39,759 bases of DNA from NCBI GenBank assembly GCA_015058875.1, contig SVBN01000025.1, forward strand, positions 1 through 39,759, written 5' to 3'. How positions within the stretch are numbered: the first letter of the stretch is position 1; each line of letters starts with the position of its first letter. Both the position numbers and the translations under genes were made by a program. The stretch is from Erysipelotrichaceae bacterium. Lineage in GTDB: Bacteria; Bacillota_I; Bacilli_A; Erysipelotrichales; Erysipelotrichaceae. This document shows, piece by piece, positions 1 to 7,462 of this stretch. The notes below the pieces were generated by a model, which searched no databases, was not told where the DNA came from, and was given only the letters and a program-made list of their open reading frames with translations.

Positions 1-216
1 GTCAATATCGGCGAAGGCATGAAGCTGACCGACCGCTTCCGCTTCTATATCACTTATATTCTTCCGCTGATTGTTGCGGCGGTATATCTGAGAGGATACT
101 GGGACTTCTTCGCAAAGCGTCCGATGCCGTTCCGCATTGCGATGATGGCTGTTGCCTGTGCATTCCTGAGCCTGGTTGTCTATCTGGTATTCTGGCGGGA
201 TAAAAGCGAAAACTGA
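1..216 (+). CDS. NSS-family sodium:amino-acid symporter, C-terminal end (partial)
   Basis: The frame is open from base 1 and ends at the TGA at 214-216, so only the last 71 residues are present. The visible part reads NIGEGMKL followed by a hydrophobic helix containing ILPLIVAAVYLRGYW, a short basic link (FAKRP) and a final helix ending LVVYLVFWRDKSEN. A conserved N-x-GEG-x-K stretch before the last helices is typical of the neurotransmitter:sodium symporter family (TnaT/MetP-like bacterial members), which import amino acids with sodium. The substrate cannot be told from this fragment. A hairpin follows the stop codon, and a small one-helix protein is encoded just downstream. Family call is fairly sure; specificity is not. 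Confidence 0.75.
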   Translation, partial: VNIGEGMKLTDRFRFYITYILPLIVAAVYLRGYWDFFAKRPMPFRIAMMAVACAFLSLVVYLVFWRDKSEN

Positions 217-228
217 TGTTCTGAATGA

Positions 229-257
229 AAAGGGGACTGCACTGTTCAGTCTCCTTT
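229..257 (+). terminator. Hairpin terminator after the symporter gene
   Basis: Arms AAAGGGGACTG and CAGTCTCCTTT pair over 11 positions with one G-T pair around a 7-base loop. The 3' arm supplies the T-rich stretch, and there is no longer U-tract beyond it, so termination may be partial and some read-through into the next small gene is possible. Confidence 0.55.
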
Positions 258-306
258 ATAAAACATACTGATATATGAAAACAGAGAAACCGGAGGTACC
301 ACAGGA

Positions 307-486
307 ATGAAAGGAAAAAGCACCGGAGGATGGCAGCCGTTCAGATCGGAAGATGATCCGCAGATTCCGGGACAGGAAATCGGAAATATCTTTTCCAGAG
401 AAGGACTGATACTGATATTGCCGGTGATGATCGTACTGATTGCCGGAGGAATGATATATGCGCATTTCTTCGGACCGCATGCATGA
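307..486 (+). CDS. Small single-helix membrane protein beside the symporter
   Basis: An ATG at 307 with GGAGG ten bases upstream opens a 59-residue frame. The first ~32 residues are polar (MKGKSTGGWQPFRSEDD...) and are followed by one strongly hydrophobic helix of about 21 residues (LILILPVMIVLIAGGMIYAHF). The predicted topology is N-terminus inside. Position directly after an NSS transporter recalls MetS, the small subunit required by the NSS methionine transporter MetP in Corynebacterium; I see no convincing sequence identity to MetS, so this is only an analogy from context. A hairpin separates the two genes. It is too small for confident family assignment but has a good ribosome site and a coherent membrane segment. 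Confidence 0.5.
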   Translation: MKGKSTGGWQPFRSEDDPQIPGQEIGNIFSREGLILILPVMIVLIAGGMIYAHFFGPHA

Positions 487-537
487 ATCCTCCATTGCGG
501 AATTATTCAGCCGGCTGAAACAGATACTCTGATATGT

Positions 538-568
538 AAAAAACCTGCCGTTTCTGCGACAGGTTTTG
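538..568 (-). terminator. Terminator of the tRNA-Gln gene
   Basis: Read on the minus strand, AAACCTG and CAGGTTT form a stem after the tRNA 3' end, extended by inner C-G pairs, and are followed by a run of six T. This is a standard intrinsic terminator about 4 bases beyond the encoded CCA. Confidence 0.75.
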
Positions 569-571
569 ATA

Positions 572-647
572 TGGCTGGGATAGAGAGATTCGAACTCCCG
601 AAATGACTGGTTCAGAGCCAGTTGCCTTACCGCTTGGCTATATCCCA
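572..647 (-). tRNA. tRNA-Gln, anticodon CUG
   Basis: On the minus strand the sequence folds as a complete cloverleaf. The acceptor stem is TGGGATA/TATCCCA with discriminator G and encoded CCA; the D arm contains AGCCAAGCGGTAAGGC; the anticodon stem is ACTGG/CCAGT with loop CTCTGAA (anticodon CTG, reading CAG); and the T loop contains TTCGAAT. The gene is divergent from gltX. A separate promoter and terminator flank it, so it is a monocistronic tRNA unit. Most Bacillota charge tRNA-Gln indirectly with a non-discriminating GluRS and GatCAB, which gives the neighbouring gltX a plausible functional link. Confidence 0.93.
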
Positions 648-659
648 ACAGCAAGTATT

Positions 660-687
660 ATTATACACATCTTTTCGTACAATTCAA
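660..687 (-). promoter_or_regulatory. Promoter of the tRNA-Gln gene
   Basis: On the minus strand TTGAAT (682-687) and TATAAT (660-665) are separated by 16 bases. Transcription would start a few bases upstream of the mature tRNA 5' end at 647. Confidence 0.75.
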
Positions 688-751
688 CGGTTTTTTTTAT
701 TTTATTTATGCAGGAATTGATATAGAATTAATTGGCTAAGGAGTTTATAAA

Positions 752-2197
752 ATGTCTGAAATAAGAACAAGATTTGCCCCGAGTCCGACGGGGTACATGC
801 ATATCGGAAATCTGCGCACAGCACTGTATGCATATCTGGTTGCGAAAAAAGAAAAGGACGGCGTCTTTATTCTGAGAATTGAAGATACAGATCAGGGACG
901 TCTGGTTGAAGGTGCTACGGACATCATCTACGAAACACTGAAACAGTGCGGTCTGAAGCACGACGAAGGACCGGATGTCGGCGGACCGGTCGGACCGTAT
1001 GTGCAGTCCGAACGCGTGCATGCGGGAATTTATATGGATTATGCAAAGAAGCTGATACGTCTGGGCGGAGCGCATTACTGCTTCTGCGATGAAGAGACGC
1101 TGAGTGCTTCCAGGGAAGCGGAAGGCGACAGCTTCAAGTTCAACGATCCCTGCAAGAATCTCACGATTGAAGAAGCTGAGGCAAGGGTTGCGGCAGGCGA
1201 AAGCTTTGTTGTGCGTCAGACGATTCCGGAAGGAACGACATCCTTCGATGATGAAGTGTTCGGAACGATTACCGTTGACAACTCCACACTGGATGAATCC
1301 GTTCTGATCAAGAGCGACGGATTCCCGACATACAACTTTGCGAACGTTGTCGATGACCATCTGATGGGCATTACCGACGTTGTCAGAGGCATGGAATATC
1401 TGTCATCCGCACCGAAGTACAATCTGATCTATGAGGCGTTCGGCTGGGATATCCCGCGCTATATCCACTGCCCGCCGGTCATGAAGGATGAGCATTCAAA
1501 GCTTTCCAAGAGAAACGGCGATGCAAGCTTCCAGGACCTGGTCGCAAAAGGATATCTGCCTGAGGCAATCCTGAATTATATTGCCCTGCTCGGCTGGGCA
1601 CCGGAAACCAACCAGGAGATCTATACGCTGGAAGAGCTGACTCAGGCCTTCAACGTAAAGCGCATCAATACCAGCGGCGCGATCTTCGATCCCGTCAAGC
1701 TGACCAGCATCAACGGACTCTGGCTGAGAAACATGGACCTGGATTCCTACTATCAGCTGGTAAAGCCGTATATCGACCAGGCTGTCAAAGGGGACTTTGA
1801 CGGAAAGAAGATTGCGGCTGTCGTACAGGTACGTGCGAATACGCTGAATGAAATTCCGGAAATGCTCGATTTCCTGGATACATTCCCTGAGTATTCCAAT
1901 GATCTGTACAACCATAAGAAGATGAAGTCCAATCCGGAGGTTGCACTGGTATCCCTGAAAGCCGCAAGAGAGCTGCTGGCAGGGGAAAACGACTGGACGC
2001 AGTCCGCTCTGCATGAGCATCTGATGGAACTGCCGGCAAAGCTCGGCATGAAAAACGGTCAGGTTCTCTTCCCGCTGCGCCTTGCCATTACCGGAAAGCA
2101 GTCCACGCCGGGCGGAGCGATTGAAATTGCCGAAATTCTCGGAAAAGAAGAAACACTCCGCAGACTTGATCTTTCCATTGCCCAGCTGGAGAAGTAA
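752..2197 (+). CDS. gltX: Glutamyl-tRNA synthetase
   Basis: This is a class I aminoacyl-tRNA synthetase that charges tRNA-Glu, and in bacteria lacking GlnRS often also tRNA-Gln. The HIGH-type signature appears near residue 9 as APSPTGYMHIGN and the KMSKS-type loop as KLSKRNG around residue 251. Length (481) is normal for bacterial GluRS. The start has AAGGAG about 9 bases upstream. Lysine and arginine residues and the C-terminal helical anticodon-binding region look intact. A divergent tRNA-Gln lies just upstream, and the stop codon overlaps the next ATG by one base, coupling it to a FemABX-type gene that uses aminoacyl-tRNA. Whether the enzyme discriminates between the two tRNAs cannot be read from sequence alone. 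Confidence 0.97.
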   Translation: MSEIRTRFAPSPTGYMHIGNLRTALYAYLVAKKEKDGVFILRIEDTDQGRLVEGATDIIYETLKQCGLKHDEGPDVGGPVGPYVQSERVHAGIYMDYAKKLIRLGGAHYCFCDEETLSASREAEGDSFKFNDPCKNLTIEEAEARVAAGESFVVRQTIPEGTTSFDDEVFGTITVDNSTLDESVLIKSDGFPTYNFANVVDDHLMGITDVVRGMEYLSSAPKYNLIYEAFGWDIPRYIHCPPVMKDEHSKLSKRNGDASFQDLVAKGYLPEAILNYIALLGWAPETNQEIYTLEELTQAFNVKRINTSGAIFDPVKLTSINGLWLRNMDLDSYYQLVKPYIDQAVKGDFDGKKIAAVVQVRANTLNEIPEMLDFLDTFPEYSNDLYNHKKMKSNPEVALVSLKAARELLAGENDWTQSALHEHLMELPAKLGMKNGQVLFPLRLAITGKQSTPGGAIEIAEILGKEETLRRLDLSIAQLEK

Positions 2198-3435
2198 TGA
2201 TGCTGCTGCGCACCATTGATGAAAGCGTTCTGAACCGGTTTGTATCCGGACACCCGAACGTACACTATATGAAAACAGGCATGTGGGCGCACTTCAAAGA
2301 GAAAACGGATGGGGATGCCCCATCCTTTCTTGGCTTTTATGAAGATGAAGAGCTGAAAGCAACAGCCATGGTCCTCAGCAATACCTGGCTGATGCATAAG
2401 TATCTGTATGTTCCCTGGGGGCCCTGCATGGACTATGAGGATGAACATGTCAGAAATGAAGTGTTCCGTCTGCTGAAGGAATATGCCGATGAGAAAAATG
2501 TGCAGTTTCTGCGCGTCGATCCCAATGTCGTGCGCTGCCATCATACGATCACCGGCGAGCTGATTGAAGACGGCTACAGCAATGAATGCGTCACGGAGGA
2601 TCTGAAGCGCCTGGGCTATACCCACAAAGGGTACGGCTATGCATACAACGGATCCTGGACGAACAGATATACGCTGTTTGTGGATCTTTCCGCCGATATG
2701 GATACCGTGATCTCACGGTTTGCAAAACCGCGAAGAACATCGCTGAACCGCCATAAGACAACCCATGTCACAACCCGTATCGGAACAAAGGATGATCTGC
2801 CGTATCTGATGGACTTTGAGCGCCAGCTTGCGGAACAGGACGGATTTGCGCCGCACAGCCGGCAATTCTTTGAAGCGCTGCTTGACTGCTTTGGGGAACA
2901 TGCAGTTCTCTATGTAACTGAGATTGATCTGGACGCAATGATTCAGGGCATCAGCGACGAGCTTGCCGGAAAGAAATACCGGAAGGATCCGGAAGCCAGG
3001 GAAGCCAAGGAAAAGGAACTGGAAAAAGCTTCACAGCTCAAAGAGACATGGGGCGCGAAACTTCCCATTGCCTGCGGACTGTTTATCCGGCTGGGACATA
3101 TGTCATGGGACCTTTATACCTACAACCACAAGGCGTTCGGATTTGTGAAGCCGGTCGATTCCCTGCATGCATTCGCCATGAACGATATGAAGCAGAACGG
3201 CGTCACCGTATATGACATGTGCGGTTTTTCCGGTACGGCTTCCAGGGAAGATCCGTATTACGGACTGTATTCCTACAAGCGCTCCTTCGGACCGGAATTC
3301 ATTGAACAGATCGGTGAATTCGATTACGTCCGCAGGGAAAAGGCAATGAAGCGCTTCCGCTTTGAAAAGCTTGCGGTCAATCATCTCAAGCGGAAATGGT
3401 GGCGCATGCGCTACATGAAAACGAATAAATCCTGA
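2197..3435 (+). CDS. FemABX/MurM-family peptidoglycan bridge aminoacyltransferase
   Basis: The 412-residue protein resembles enzymes that add amino acids from aminoacyl-tRNA to the lipid II stem peptide to build the interpeptide bridge at the inner membrane face. It has the paired GNAT-like arrangement: an N-terminal fold with YLYVPWGPCMDYED, a central RRTSLNRHK basic segment, and a second fold containing YTYNHKAFGFVKPVDSLHAFAMNDMK and the typical Y-D-M-C-G-F-S-G stretch. A charged helical arm (about residues 248-285, rich in E and K) interrupts the second domain, as in FemA. The ATG overlaps the gltX stop by one base. The amino acid added is unknown. Family assignment is strong. Confidence 0.9.
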   Translation: MMLLRTIDESVLNRFVSGHPNVHYMKTGMWAHFKEKTDGDAPSFLGFYEDEELKATAMVLSNTWLMHKYLYVPWGPCMDYEDEHVRNEVFRLLKEYADEKNVQFLRVDPNVVRCHHTITGELIEDGYSNECVTEDLKRLGYTHKGYGYAYNGSWTNRYTLFVDLSADMDTVISRFAKPRRTSLNRHKTTHVTTRIGTKDDLPYLMDFERQLAEQDGFAPHSRQFFEALLDCFGEHAVLYVTEIDLDAMIQGISDELAGKKYRKDPEAREAKEKELEKASQLKETWGAKLPIACGLFIRLGHMSWDLYTYNHKAFGFVKPVDSLHAFAMNDMKQNGVTVYDMCGFSGTASREDPYYGLYSYKRSFGPEFIEQIGEFDYVRREKAMKRFRFEKLAVNHLKRKWWRMRYMKTNKS

Positions 3436-3461
3436 GGTTCCTGTGTCCGGGAACCTTTTTC
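3435..3461 (+). terminator. Terminator after gltX-FemABX operon
   Basis: AGGTTCC and GGAACCT form a 7-bp stem directly at the stop codon, with an 8-base loop and TTTTTC after it. Confidence 0.85.
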
Positions 3462-3530
3462 AATTCATGATATGCCGGTAAATGTGACAGGTTTTTGTTA
3501 TAACGATCAGGCTGTATTTCTCCATGAAAC

Positions 3531-3539
3531 TGTTATAAT
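3531..3539 (+). promoter_or_regulatory. Extended -10 promoter for the metallophosphoesterase
   Basis: TG-N-TATAAT (3531-3539) is a perfect extended -10 with no clear -35 box. A second TATAAT at 3561-3566 could also serve. The resulting leader would be about 45-75 bases and contains the hairpin at 3582-3605. Confidence 0.5.
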
Positions 3540-3581
3540 ATAAACACCTTCAGATCATTTTATAATTATTTGCTTATAGCT

Positions 3582-3605
3582 GGCTGTCATTCAGCAATGG
3601 CAGCC
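3582..3605 (+). promoter_or_regulatory. Leader hairpin just before the metallophosphoesterase ribosome site
   Basis: GGCTGTCATT and AATGGCAGCC form a 10-bp stem with a single G-U pair and a CAGC loop. The hairpin ends immediately before GGAAAGG, the only ribosome-site-like sequence for the ATG at 3619. It is not followed at once by a T run, so it looks more like a translational or stability element than a terminator. Confidence 0.45.
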
Positions 3606-3618
3606 GGAAAGGTTTTTT

Positions 3619-4344
3619 ATGATTTACATTACCGGAGATATGCACGGCAGATTCGACCGTGCTGACGCATTCTGCCGCCGCATGGGTACCAGAACTCAGG
3701 ATATTCTGATTGTGCTCGGAGATGCATGCATCAATTTTACTTCCGATGAACAGGACCGCAGGCTCAAACAGAGGCTTGCCGGAATTCCTGTTACATTTTT
3801 CTGTATCCACGGCAATCATGAAAACAGACCGCAGAATATTCAAAGCTACATGAAAAGAACATTCCGCGGGGGCAGTGTAATGTATGAACCGGAGTATCCC
3901 AACATCCTGTTTGCGGAAGACGGGGAACTGTTTGATCTGGACGGGCGGAAGACAATTGTCATCGGCGGCGCATATTCCCTCGACAAACAATACCGTCTTG
4001 GAAACAGACTTCCGTGGTTTGAAGATGAGCAGCCTTCCGCAGAAATCAAGCGGAAAACAGAACGCGTTCTGGAAGAGCAGGGATGGCGCGTCGATACCGT
4101 GCTTTCCCATACCGTTCCGAGCCGGTATGTGCCGAGCGAAGCATTTCTGAAGGGAATTGATCAGAGTGCCGTTGATAAATCGACCGAGGAATGGCTGGGC
4201 AGGATTGAATCGCGGCTGACATATCAGAAATGGTATGCCGGACATTTCCATATCGAGAAGAAAATCGACCGGCTGGAGATCATGTATACCAACTTCGATA
4301 TCTTCTGCCATAATGTGCCGGTCAGAAACCGCCTGCAGGACTGA
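3619..4344 (+). CDS. Calcineurin-like metallophosphoesterase
   Basis: The 241-residue protein has the metal-binding motifs of the calcineurin-like phosphoesterase fold in order: GDMHGRF near residue 6, a GD box (VLGDACINF) near residue 34, GNHEN near residue 64, and GHFHIE close to residue 212. These residues bind two divalent metals and hydrolyse phosphomonoesters or diesters. It lacks a signal peptide, so it should act in the cytoplasm. The substrate is not evident; relatives include Ser/Thr phosphatases, Ap4A hydrolases and nucleases. It stands alone between terminator-like sequences, with an extended -10 promoter and a hairpin in the leader. Confidence 0.85.
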   Translation: MIYITGDMHGRFDRADAFCRRMGTRTQDILIVLGDACINFTSDEQDRRLKQRLAGIPVTFFCIHGNHENRPQNIQSYMKRTFRGGSVMYEPEYPNILFAEDGELFDLDGRKTIVIGGAYSLDKQYRLGNRLPWFEDEQPSAEIKRKTERVLEEQGWRVDTVLSHTVPSRYVPSEAFLKGIDQSAVDKSTEEWLGRIESRLTYQKWYAGHFHIEKKIDRLEIMYTNFDIFCHNVPVRNRLQD

Positions 4345-4377
4345 AGGAATTCATTTCCATCAGCCTTTTGTTTTGTG
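4341..4377 (+). terminator. Weak terminator after the metallophosphoesterase
   Basis: CTGA-A-GGAA and TTCC-A-TCAG form an interrupted stem followed by CTTTTGTTTT. The stem has one mismatch and is short. It overlaps the -35 region of the rdgB promoter. Confidence 0.4.
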
Positions 4378-4401
4378 ATGGATGCTGTATTGGGATATAA
4401 T
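4373..4401 (+). promoter_or_regulatory. Promoter of rdgB, start site at the initiation codon
   Basis: TTGTGA (4373-4378) and TATAAT (4396-4401) are spaced by 17 bases. The expected transcription start (about 4407-4409) coincides with the ATG at 4409, which has no ribosome site upstream. Confidence 0.65.
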
Positions 4402-4408
4402 TATCAAC

Positions 4409-5008
4409 ATGAAAACAGAAGAAAAAGTAATTGTCGTCGCTTCGACGAATCAGGGAAAAATACGCGAATTCCGTTCCATGCTGGAACCGGAAGGATATAT
4501 TGTAAAATCGCTTGCCGATATGGAAGGAATGCCGGAGATTATTGAAAACGGAACCACATTCAGTGAGAATGCGGTGATTAAGGCACAGTCGGTGACCGAC
4601 TATTTCGGAATTGAGGCAATTTCGGATGATTCCGGCCTGGAAATCGATGCCTTCGGCAGGGAACCGGGCGTGCACAGCGCCCGCTGGCTCGGTCATGATA
4701 CGCCTTACAGCTATAAGAATCAAGTCATTCTGGACAGGATGAAGGGAGAAACAAACCGGACCTGCCGTTATGTCTGCGCGATTGCCTGGACGGCTCCCGG
4801 AAAGCAGCCGGTGGTATTTGAAGATACGGTGGAATGCGAGATTGCCTATGAGCCGAAAGGTGAAAACGGATTCGGCTATGATCCCGTAATCTGGTATCCG
4901 CCGTTCGGCAAAACCATGGCGGAAATGAGCGATGAGGAGAAGAACAGCATCTCCCACCGCGGCAAGGCGATCCGGAAACTGGAGGCATGGCTGAATGAAA
5001 AGAAGTAA
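4409..5008 (+). CDS. rdgB: XTP/dITP pyrophosphatase (HAM1/RdgB)
   Basis: This enzyme hydrolyses non-canonical purine nucleoside triphosphates (ITP, dITP, XTP) to monophosphates, cleaning the nucleotide pool. The N-terminus VIVVASTNQGKIREF is the family signature, and SDDSGLEIDAFGREPGVHSARW, FGYDPV and SHRGKA follow in the expected order. The 199 residues are normal. I chose the ATG at 4409 rather than an in-frame ATG at 4382 because the homologous region begins here and the promoter would exclude 4382 from the mRNA. No Shine-Dalgarno sequence precedes it, suggesting leaderless translation. It overlaps the next gene by 14 bases. Confidence 0.93.
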   Translation: MKTEEKVIVVASTNQGKIREFRSMLEPEGYIVKSLADMEGMPEIIENGTTFSENAVIKAQSVTDYFGIEAISDDSGLEIDAFGREPGVHSARWLGHDTPYSYKNQVILDRMKGETNRTCRYVCAIAWTAPGKQPVVFEDTVECEIAYEPKGENGFGYDPVIWYPPFGKTMAEMSDEEKNSISHRGKAIRKLEAWLNEKK

Positions 5009-5672
5009 GCTGATTTATCCGGCGTTCTTCCTGCTGGCGCTGACGCTGCTTCTGACAGTCATTGACCGCAGAAGCTTTGACCGCCCGTTCTATAAAAAAG
5101 AATATGAGCAGAACAATACGGCGGAATACATGGGAATGTCGCAGGAAGACCTGGACCGCACGACCGATGTGCTGCTGGGTTATCTGCAGGACGAGCGGGA
5201 TGATATCATCGTCACAGCTGTTGTGGACGGCCAGGAGCGGGAAGTGTTTGACGAGCGGGAAACGCTCCATATGATCGATGTAAAGAATCTGTACCGGAAT
5301 GCACTTCTGTTCCGCAATATTGCCGGCATCGGCGGTGTAATCCTGCTGATAACAGCGTTATACGGCGCTGAGAATAAGAAAAAGATTCTGAATCAGGGAT
5401 TTATGGGCGGCGTCGGACTGCTGTTTGCGGTAATTGCGGCACTGGCTGTATGGGCCGCAATGGACTTCAATGCATTCTGGATCCAGTTCCATGAAGTCTT
5501 CTTCGACAATGACCTGTATCTTCTGAATCCGAATACGGAACTGCTGATCCGGATGGTGCCGGAACAGTTCTTCTATGATCTCGTGATGCGGATCATCATT
5601 GAATTCCTCGGCATTCTGGCCGTGACCGGCATCGTACTGAAGCTGATTCCGGAAAAGAAGGAACAGGCATGA
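4995..5672 (+). CDS. DUF1461/TIGR01906-like integral membrane protein
   Basis: The 225-residue protein has an N-terminal helix (LIYPAFFLLALTLLLTVI), an extracytoplasmic charged domain of about 90 residues (with MGMSQEDLDRTTDVLLGYL and a following I-V-T-A-V-V-D-G), and then three more hydrophobic helices (around 108-126, 134-154 and 190-215). This four-helix plan with a first large outer loop matches the TIGR01906/DUF1461 family, whose function is unknown. It overlaps rdgB at its start and trmL at its end (ATGA), so the three genes form a coupled operon. The family call is from pattern memory. Confidence 0.75.
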   Translation: MKRSKLIYPAFFLLALTLLLTVIDRRSFDRPFYKKEYEQNNTAEYMGMSQEDLDRTTDVLLGYLQDERDDIIVTAVVDGQEREVFDERETLHMIDVKNLYRNALLFRNIAGIGGVILLITALYGAENKKKILNQGFMGGVGLLFAVIAALAVWAAMDFNAFWIQFHEVFFDNDLYLLNPNTELLIRMVPEQFFYDLVMRIIIEFLGILAVTGIVLKLIPEKKEQA

Positions 5673-6175
5673 TTCACATCGTACTCTATGAGCCCGAGAT
5701 ACCGGCCAATACCGGCAATATCATGCGGACATGCATGGCCTTCGGATGCGTGCTGGATCTGATTGAACCGCTTGGATTCTATATGGATGATGCGCATCTG
5801 AGACGTGCCGGGATGGATTATCGGGACCGCATGACGTTTCATATCTGGCCTGACTGGAACAGCTTCCGCAACGGGAATCCGGGAGATTACTGGTATGTGA
5901 CAAGATACGGATCACATACGCCTTCCTCCTTCGACTACACAAAGTCGGAAGGGGATATCTATCTGGTATTCGGAAAGGAAAGCACCGGCATTCCCAGGGA
6001 AATCCTGAGGGAAAACACAGAGAGATGCATGCGCATCCCGATGAAGGCGGATGCGAGAAGCCTGAATCTTTCCAACTGCGTTTGCCTTGTGGCGTATCAG
6101 GTGCTGGATCAGCTGGGCTTTCCCGGACTGGCAATGAATGAAGTGATCAAAGGCGCCGATTATCTCACGCGCTGA
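5669..6175 (+). CDS. trmL: tRNA (cytidine/uridine-34 2'-O)-methyltransferase TrmL
   Basis: This SPOUT-class methyltransferase modifies the wobble ribose of tRNA-Leu isoacceptors in known homologues. The N-terminus HIVLYEPEIPANTGNIMRT is diagnostic, and the C-terminal knot motifs LVFGKESTGIP and RSLNLSNCVCLVAYQ are intact. At 168 residues it is a minimal SPOUT protein of normal length. It starts within the stop codon of the preceding membrane-protein gene (ATGA). Confidence is high for the family and good for TrmL rather than another SpoU-type enzyme. Confidence 0.93.
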   Translation: MIHIVLYEPEIPANTGNIMRTCMAFGCVLDLIEPLGFYMDDAHLRRAGMDYRDRMTFHIWPDWNSFRNGNPGDYWYVTRYGSHTPSSFDYTKSEGDIYLVFGKESTGIPREILRENTERCMRIPMKADARSLNLSNCVCLVAYQVLDQLGFPGLAMNEVIKGADYLTR

Positions 6176-6204
6176 ATTATGTATCAGAACAGGAGGTGCT
6201 TCAA

Positions 6205-6459
6205 ATGATAGAAAATCTGAGCGACTTCTTGTCGGTAGCCGTAACGGCTGCTTTCTCGCTTGCCGGCTTTTATCTGCTTTATCAGGCAAATATCAGCCAT
6301 TATGAGAAAAACATGCGTTACCTGGAAGAACGTTATTACCGCTATTACGACGAATCCGATAATGAATATGACGACATTATCTGGGATGAACCTTTCTATG
6401 AGGAATATGCTGCCCATGACACTGATGGAAACAATACACAGTCCTCTGATTCACAATGA
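6205..6459 (+). CDS. Small single-helix protein with Tyr/acidic tail
   Basis: An ATG at 6205 with AGGAGG nine bases upstream (6191-6196) opens an 84-residue frame. Residues about 9-29 are hydrophobic (VAVTAAFSLAGFYLLYQA) and form one membrane helix. The rest is a polar tail unusually rich in Tyr, Asp and Glu (ERYYRYYDESDNEYDDIIWD). I recognise no family. The strong ribosome site and non-random composition argue that it is real. Its 3' end overlaps the start of the RidA-like gene in another frame, so translation may be coupled. Confidence 0.6.
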   Translation: MIENLSDFLSVAVTAAFSLAGFYLLYQANISHYEKNMRYLEERYYRYYDESDNEYDDIIWDEPFYEEYAAHDTDGNNTQSSDSQ

Positions 6460-6856
6460 GGATGTTTTCTCACCGGCACTGAGAATCGGTGACTTTATTT
6501 TCATATCCGCCCAGAATGCATCGGGATCAGAAGGCTATAAGCCGTCCATGGATATCCTGCTTCAGACGCAGATCAGTCTCAAAAATGTTCTGAATCTGCT
6601 CAGGGAAACGATGAATCAGCCCTCCGCAGTGATCAGGCTGAATGTGACGGCCGTACGGGAAAGTGATATTCCCGTGATCCGCAGCGTTCTGGCAAAGGCG
6701 TTCGTTGAACCGTATCCGGTCATTGAGATTACCGGAGCGGCATTTCTGGAACACGGATGTGCGGTGCAGATCTCTGCGCTTGCGGCTGACGCATTCCGGA
6801 TTGCCCAGATGCAGGCACAGCCGCTGGGATGTGAAGGCTGTGAGCGCCGGGGGTAA
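6407..6856 (+). CDS. RidA/YjgF-family protein lacking the family arginine
   Basis: The segment NEDVFSPALRIGDFIFISAQNASG followed by TQISLKNVLNLLRE and DIPVIRSVLAKAFVEPYP is the RidA fold (trimeric enamine/imine deaminase family). The catalytic arginine, normally in PYPAR-T, is replaced here: the sequence reads PYPVIE, so deaminase activity of the classical type is doubtful. The start is uncertain: ATGs at 6407, 6416 and 6425 are all in frame and overlap the previous gene; 6416 is better placed relative to GAGGA at 6400-6404. The C-terminus carries a short CEGCERRG extension. It is followed at once by the comK-like gene. Confidence 0.7.
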   Translation: MLPMTLMETIHSPLIHNEDVFSPALRIGDFIFISAQNASGSEGYKPSMDILLQTQISLKNVLNLLRETMNQPSAVIRLNVTAVRESDIPVIRSVLAKAFVEPYPVIEITGAAFLEHGCAVQISALAADAFRIAQMQAQPLGCEGCERRG

Positions 6857-7363
6857 ATGAACCGCATCCTGATGATGCAGAATGATTCTGCACGCGGAAA
6901 CATACATTGCCTGAAAGAGACAGACGGGTCTGTGCATATTCCCGGCAGCTGCCTCGATATCCTGAACGGGATGTGTCTGGCTCACGGATCCACGGTTTCG
7001 GGACGCCGCAGCGCCTGTACGGCCAGAACAGGACAGAGAATCAAGGTTCCCGTACTGATCAGCGAAATGACAGAGGAAATCTACTTCCCGCTGCTGTCAC
7101 CGGAATCCGCGGACTGCATCTGGATTCTGTACAATGAACTCGCCGGATTTCATGCACAGTCCGGCGGATGCCGTCTCGTGTTTTTCAACGGGATGCCGGC
7201 GTTTATTCCGTATGATTACCGCATGGTAAAGAAACAATGCCGCCGCTGCGGTGATTACCTGAAGATGCTGAGACAGGAAAGAGATGCGGATGAATGCAGG
7301 ATGCCGGAGGTACTCCGGCAGATCGCACGGGAAAAGACGTATGAAACCGTCATATTCCGCTGA
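6857..7363 (+). CDS. comK: ComK-like competence transcription factor
   Basis: The 168-residue protein shows the ComK pattern: GSCLDIL...C..HGSTVSGRRSACTARTG (compare SCRFFGSSYAGRKAGT in Bacillus ComK), then KVPVLISE, IYFPLLSPESADCIWI and a C-terminal basic region (YDYRMVKKQCRRC). ComK activates DNA-uptake genes in Bacillus and is controlled by MecA/ClpCP proteolysis. The ATG lies directly after the stop of the RidA-like gene, so the three small genes from 6205 form one unit. No other competence gene is in the window. Spx, another classical ClpP substrate, is the next gene. Homology is moderate and based on motif spacing. Confidence 0.75.
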   Translation: MNRILMMQNDSARGNIHCLKETDGSVHIPGSCLDILNGMCLAHGSTVSGRRSACTARTGQRIKVPVLISEMTEEIYFPLLSPESADCIWILYNELAGFHAQSGGCRLVFFNGMPAFIPYDYRMVKKQCRRCGDYLKMLRQERDADECRMPEVLRQIAREKTYETVIFR

Positions 7364-7419
7364 ATAACCTGTTTGTAAAACATATTTTTAAAATTGTCGA
7401 AATTTTACATTCTGTGAAA

Positions 7420-7447
7420 TTGAATTGCTTTGTTTTCATGCTATACT
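7420..7447 (+). promoter_or_regulatory. Promoter of spx
   Basis: TTGAAT (7420-7425) and TATACT (7442-7447) have 16-base spacing. The start would be near 7454, giving a leader of about 9 bases that still includes GAGG before the ATG at 7463. Confidence 0.6.
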
Positions 7448-7462
7448 TCTCGTGAGGTACAT

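Noticed and set aside
275-310. An 11-codon frame whose stop overlaps the ATG of the small membrane protein (possible leader peptide)
   Set aside because: It has no ribosome site and no sign of conservation; the ATGA overlap may be chance.
506-519. Perfect 14-base palindrome TTCAGCCGGCTGAA after the small membrane protein gene
   Set aside because: It has no T run and too little loop for a terminator, and no nearby gene suggests an operator; left as unexplained.
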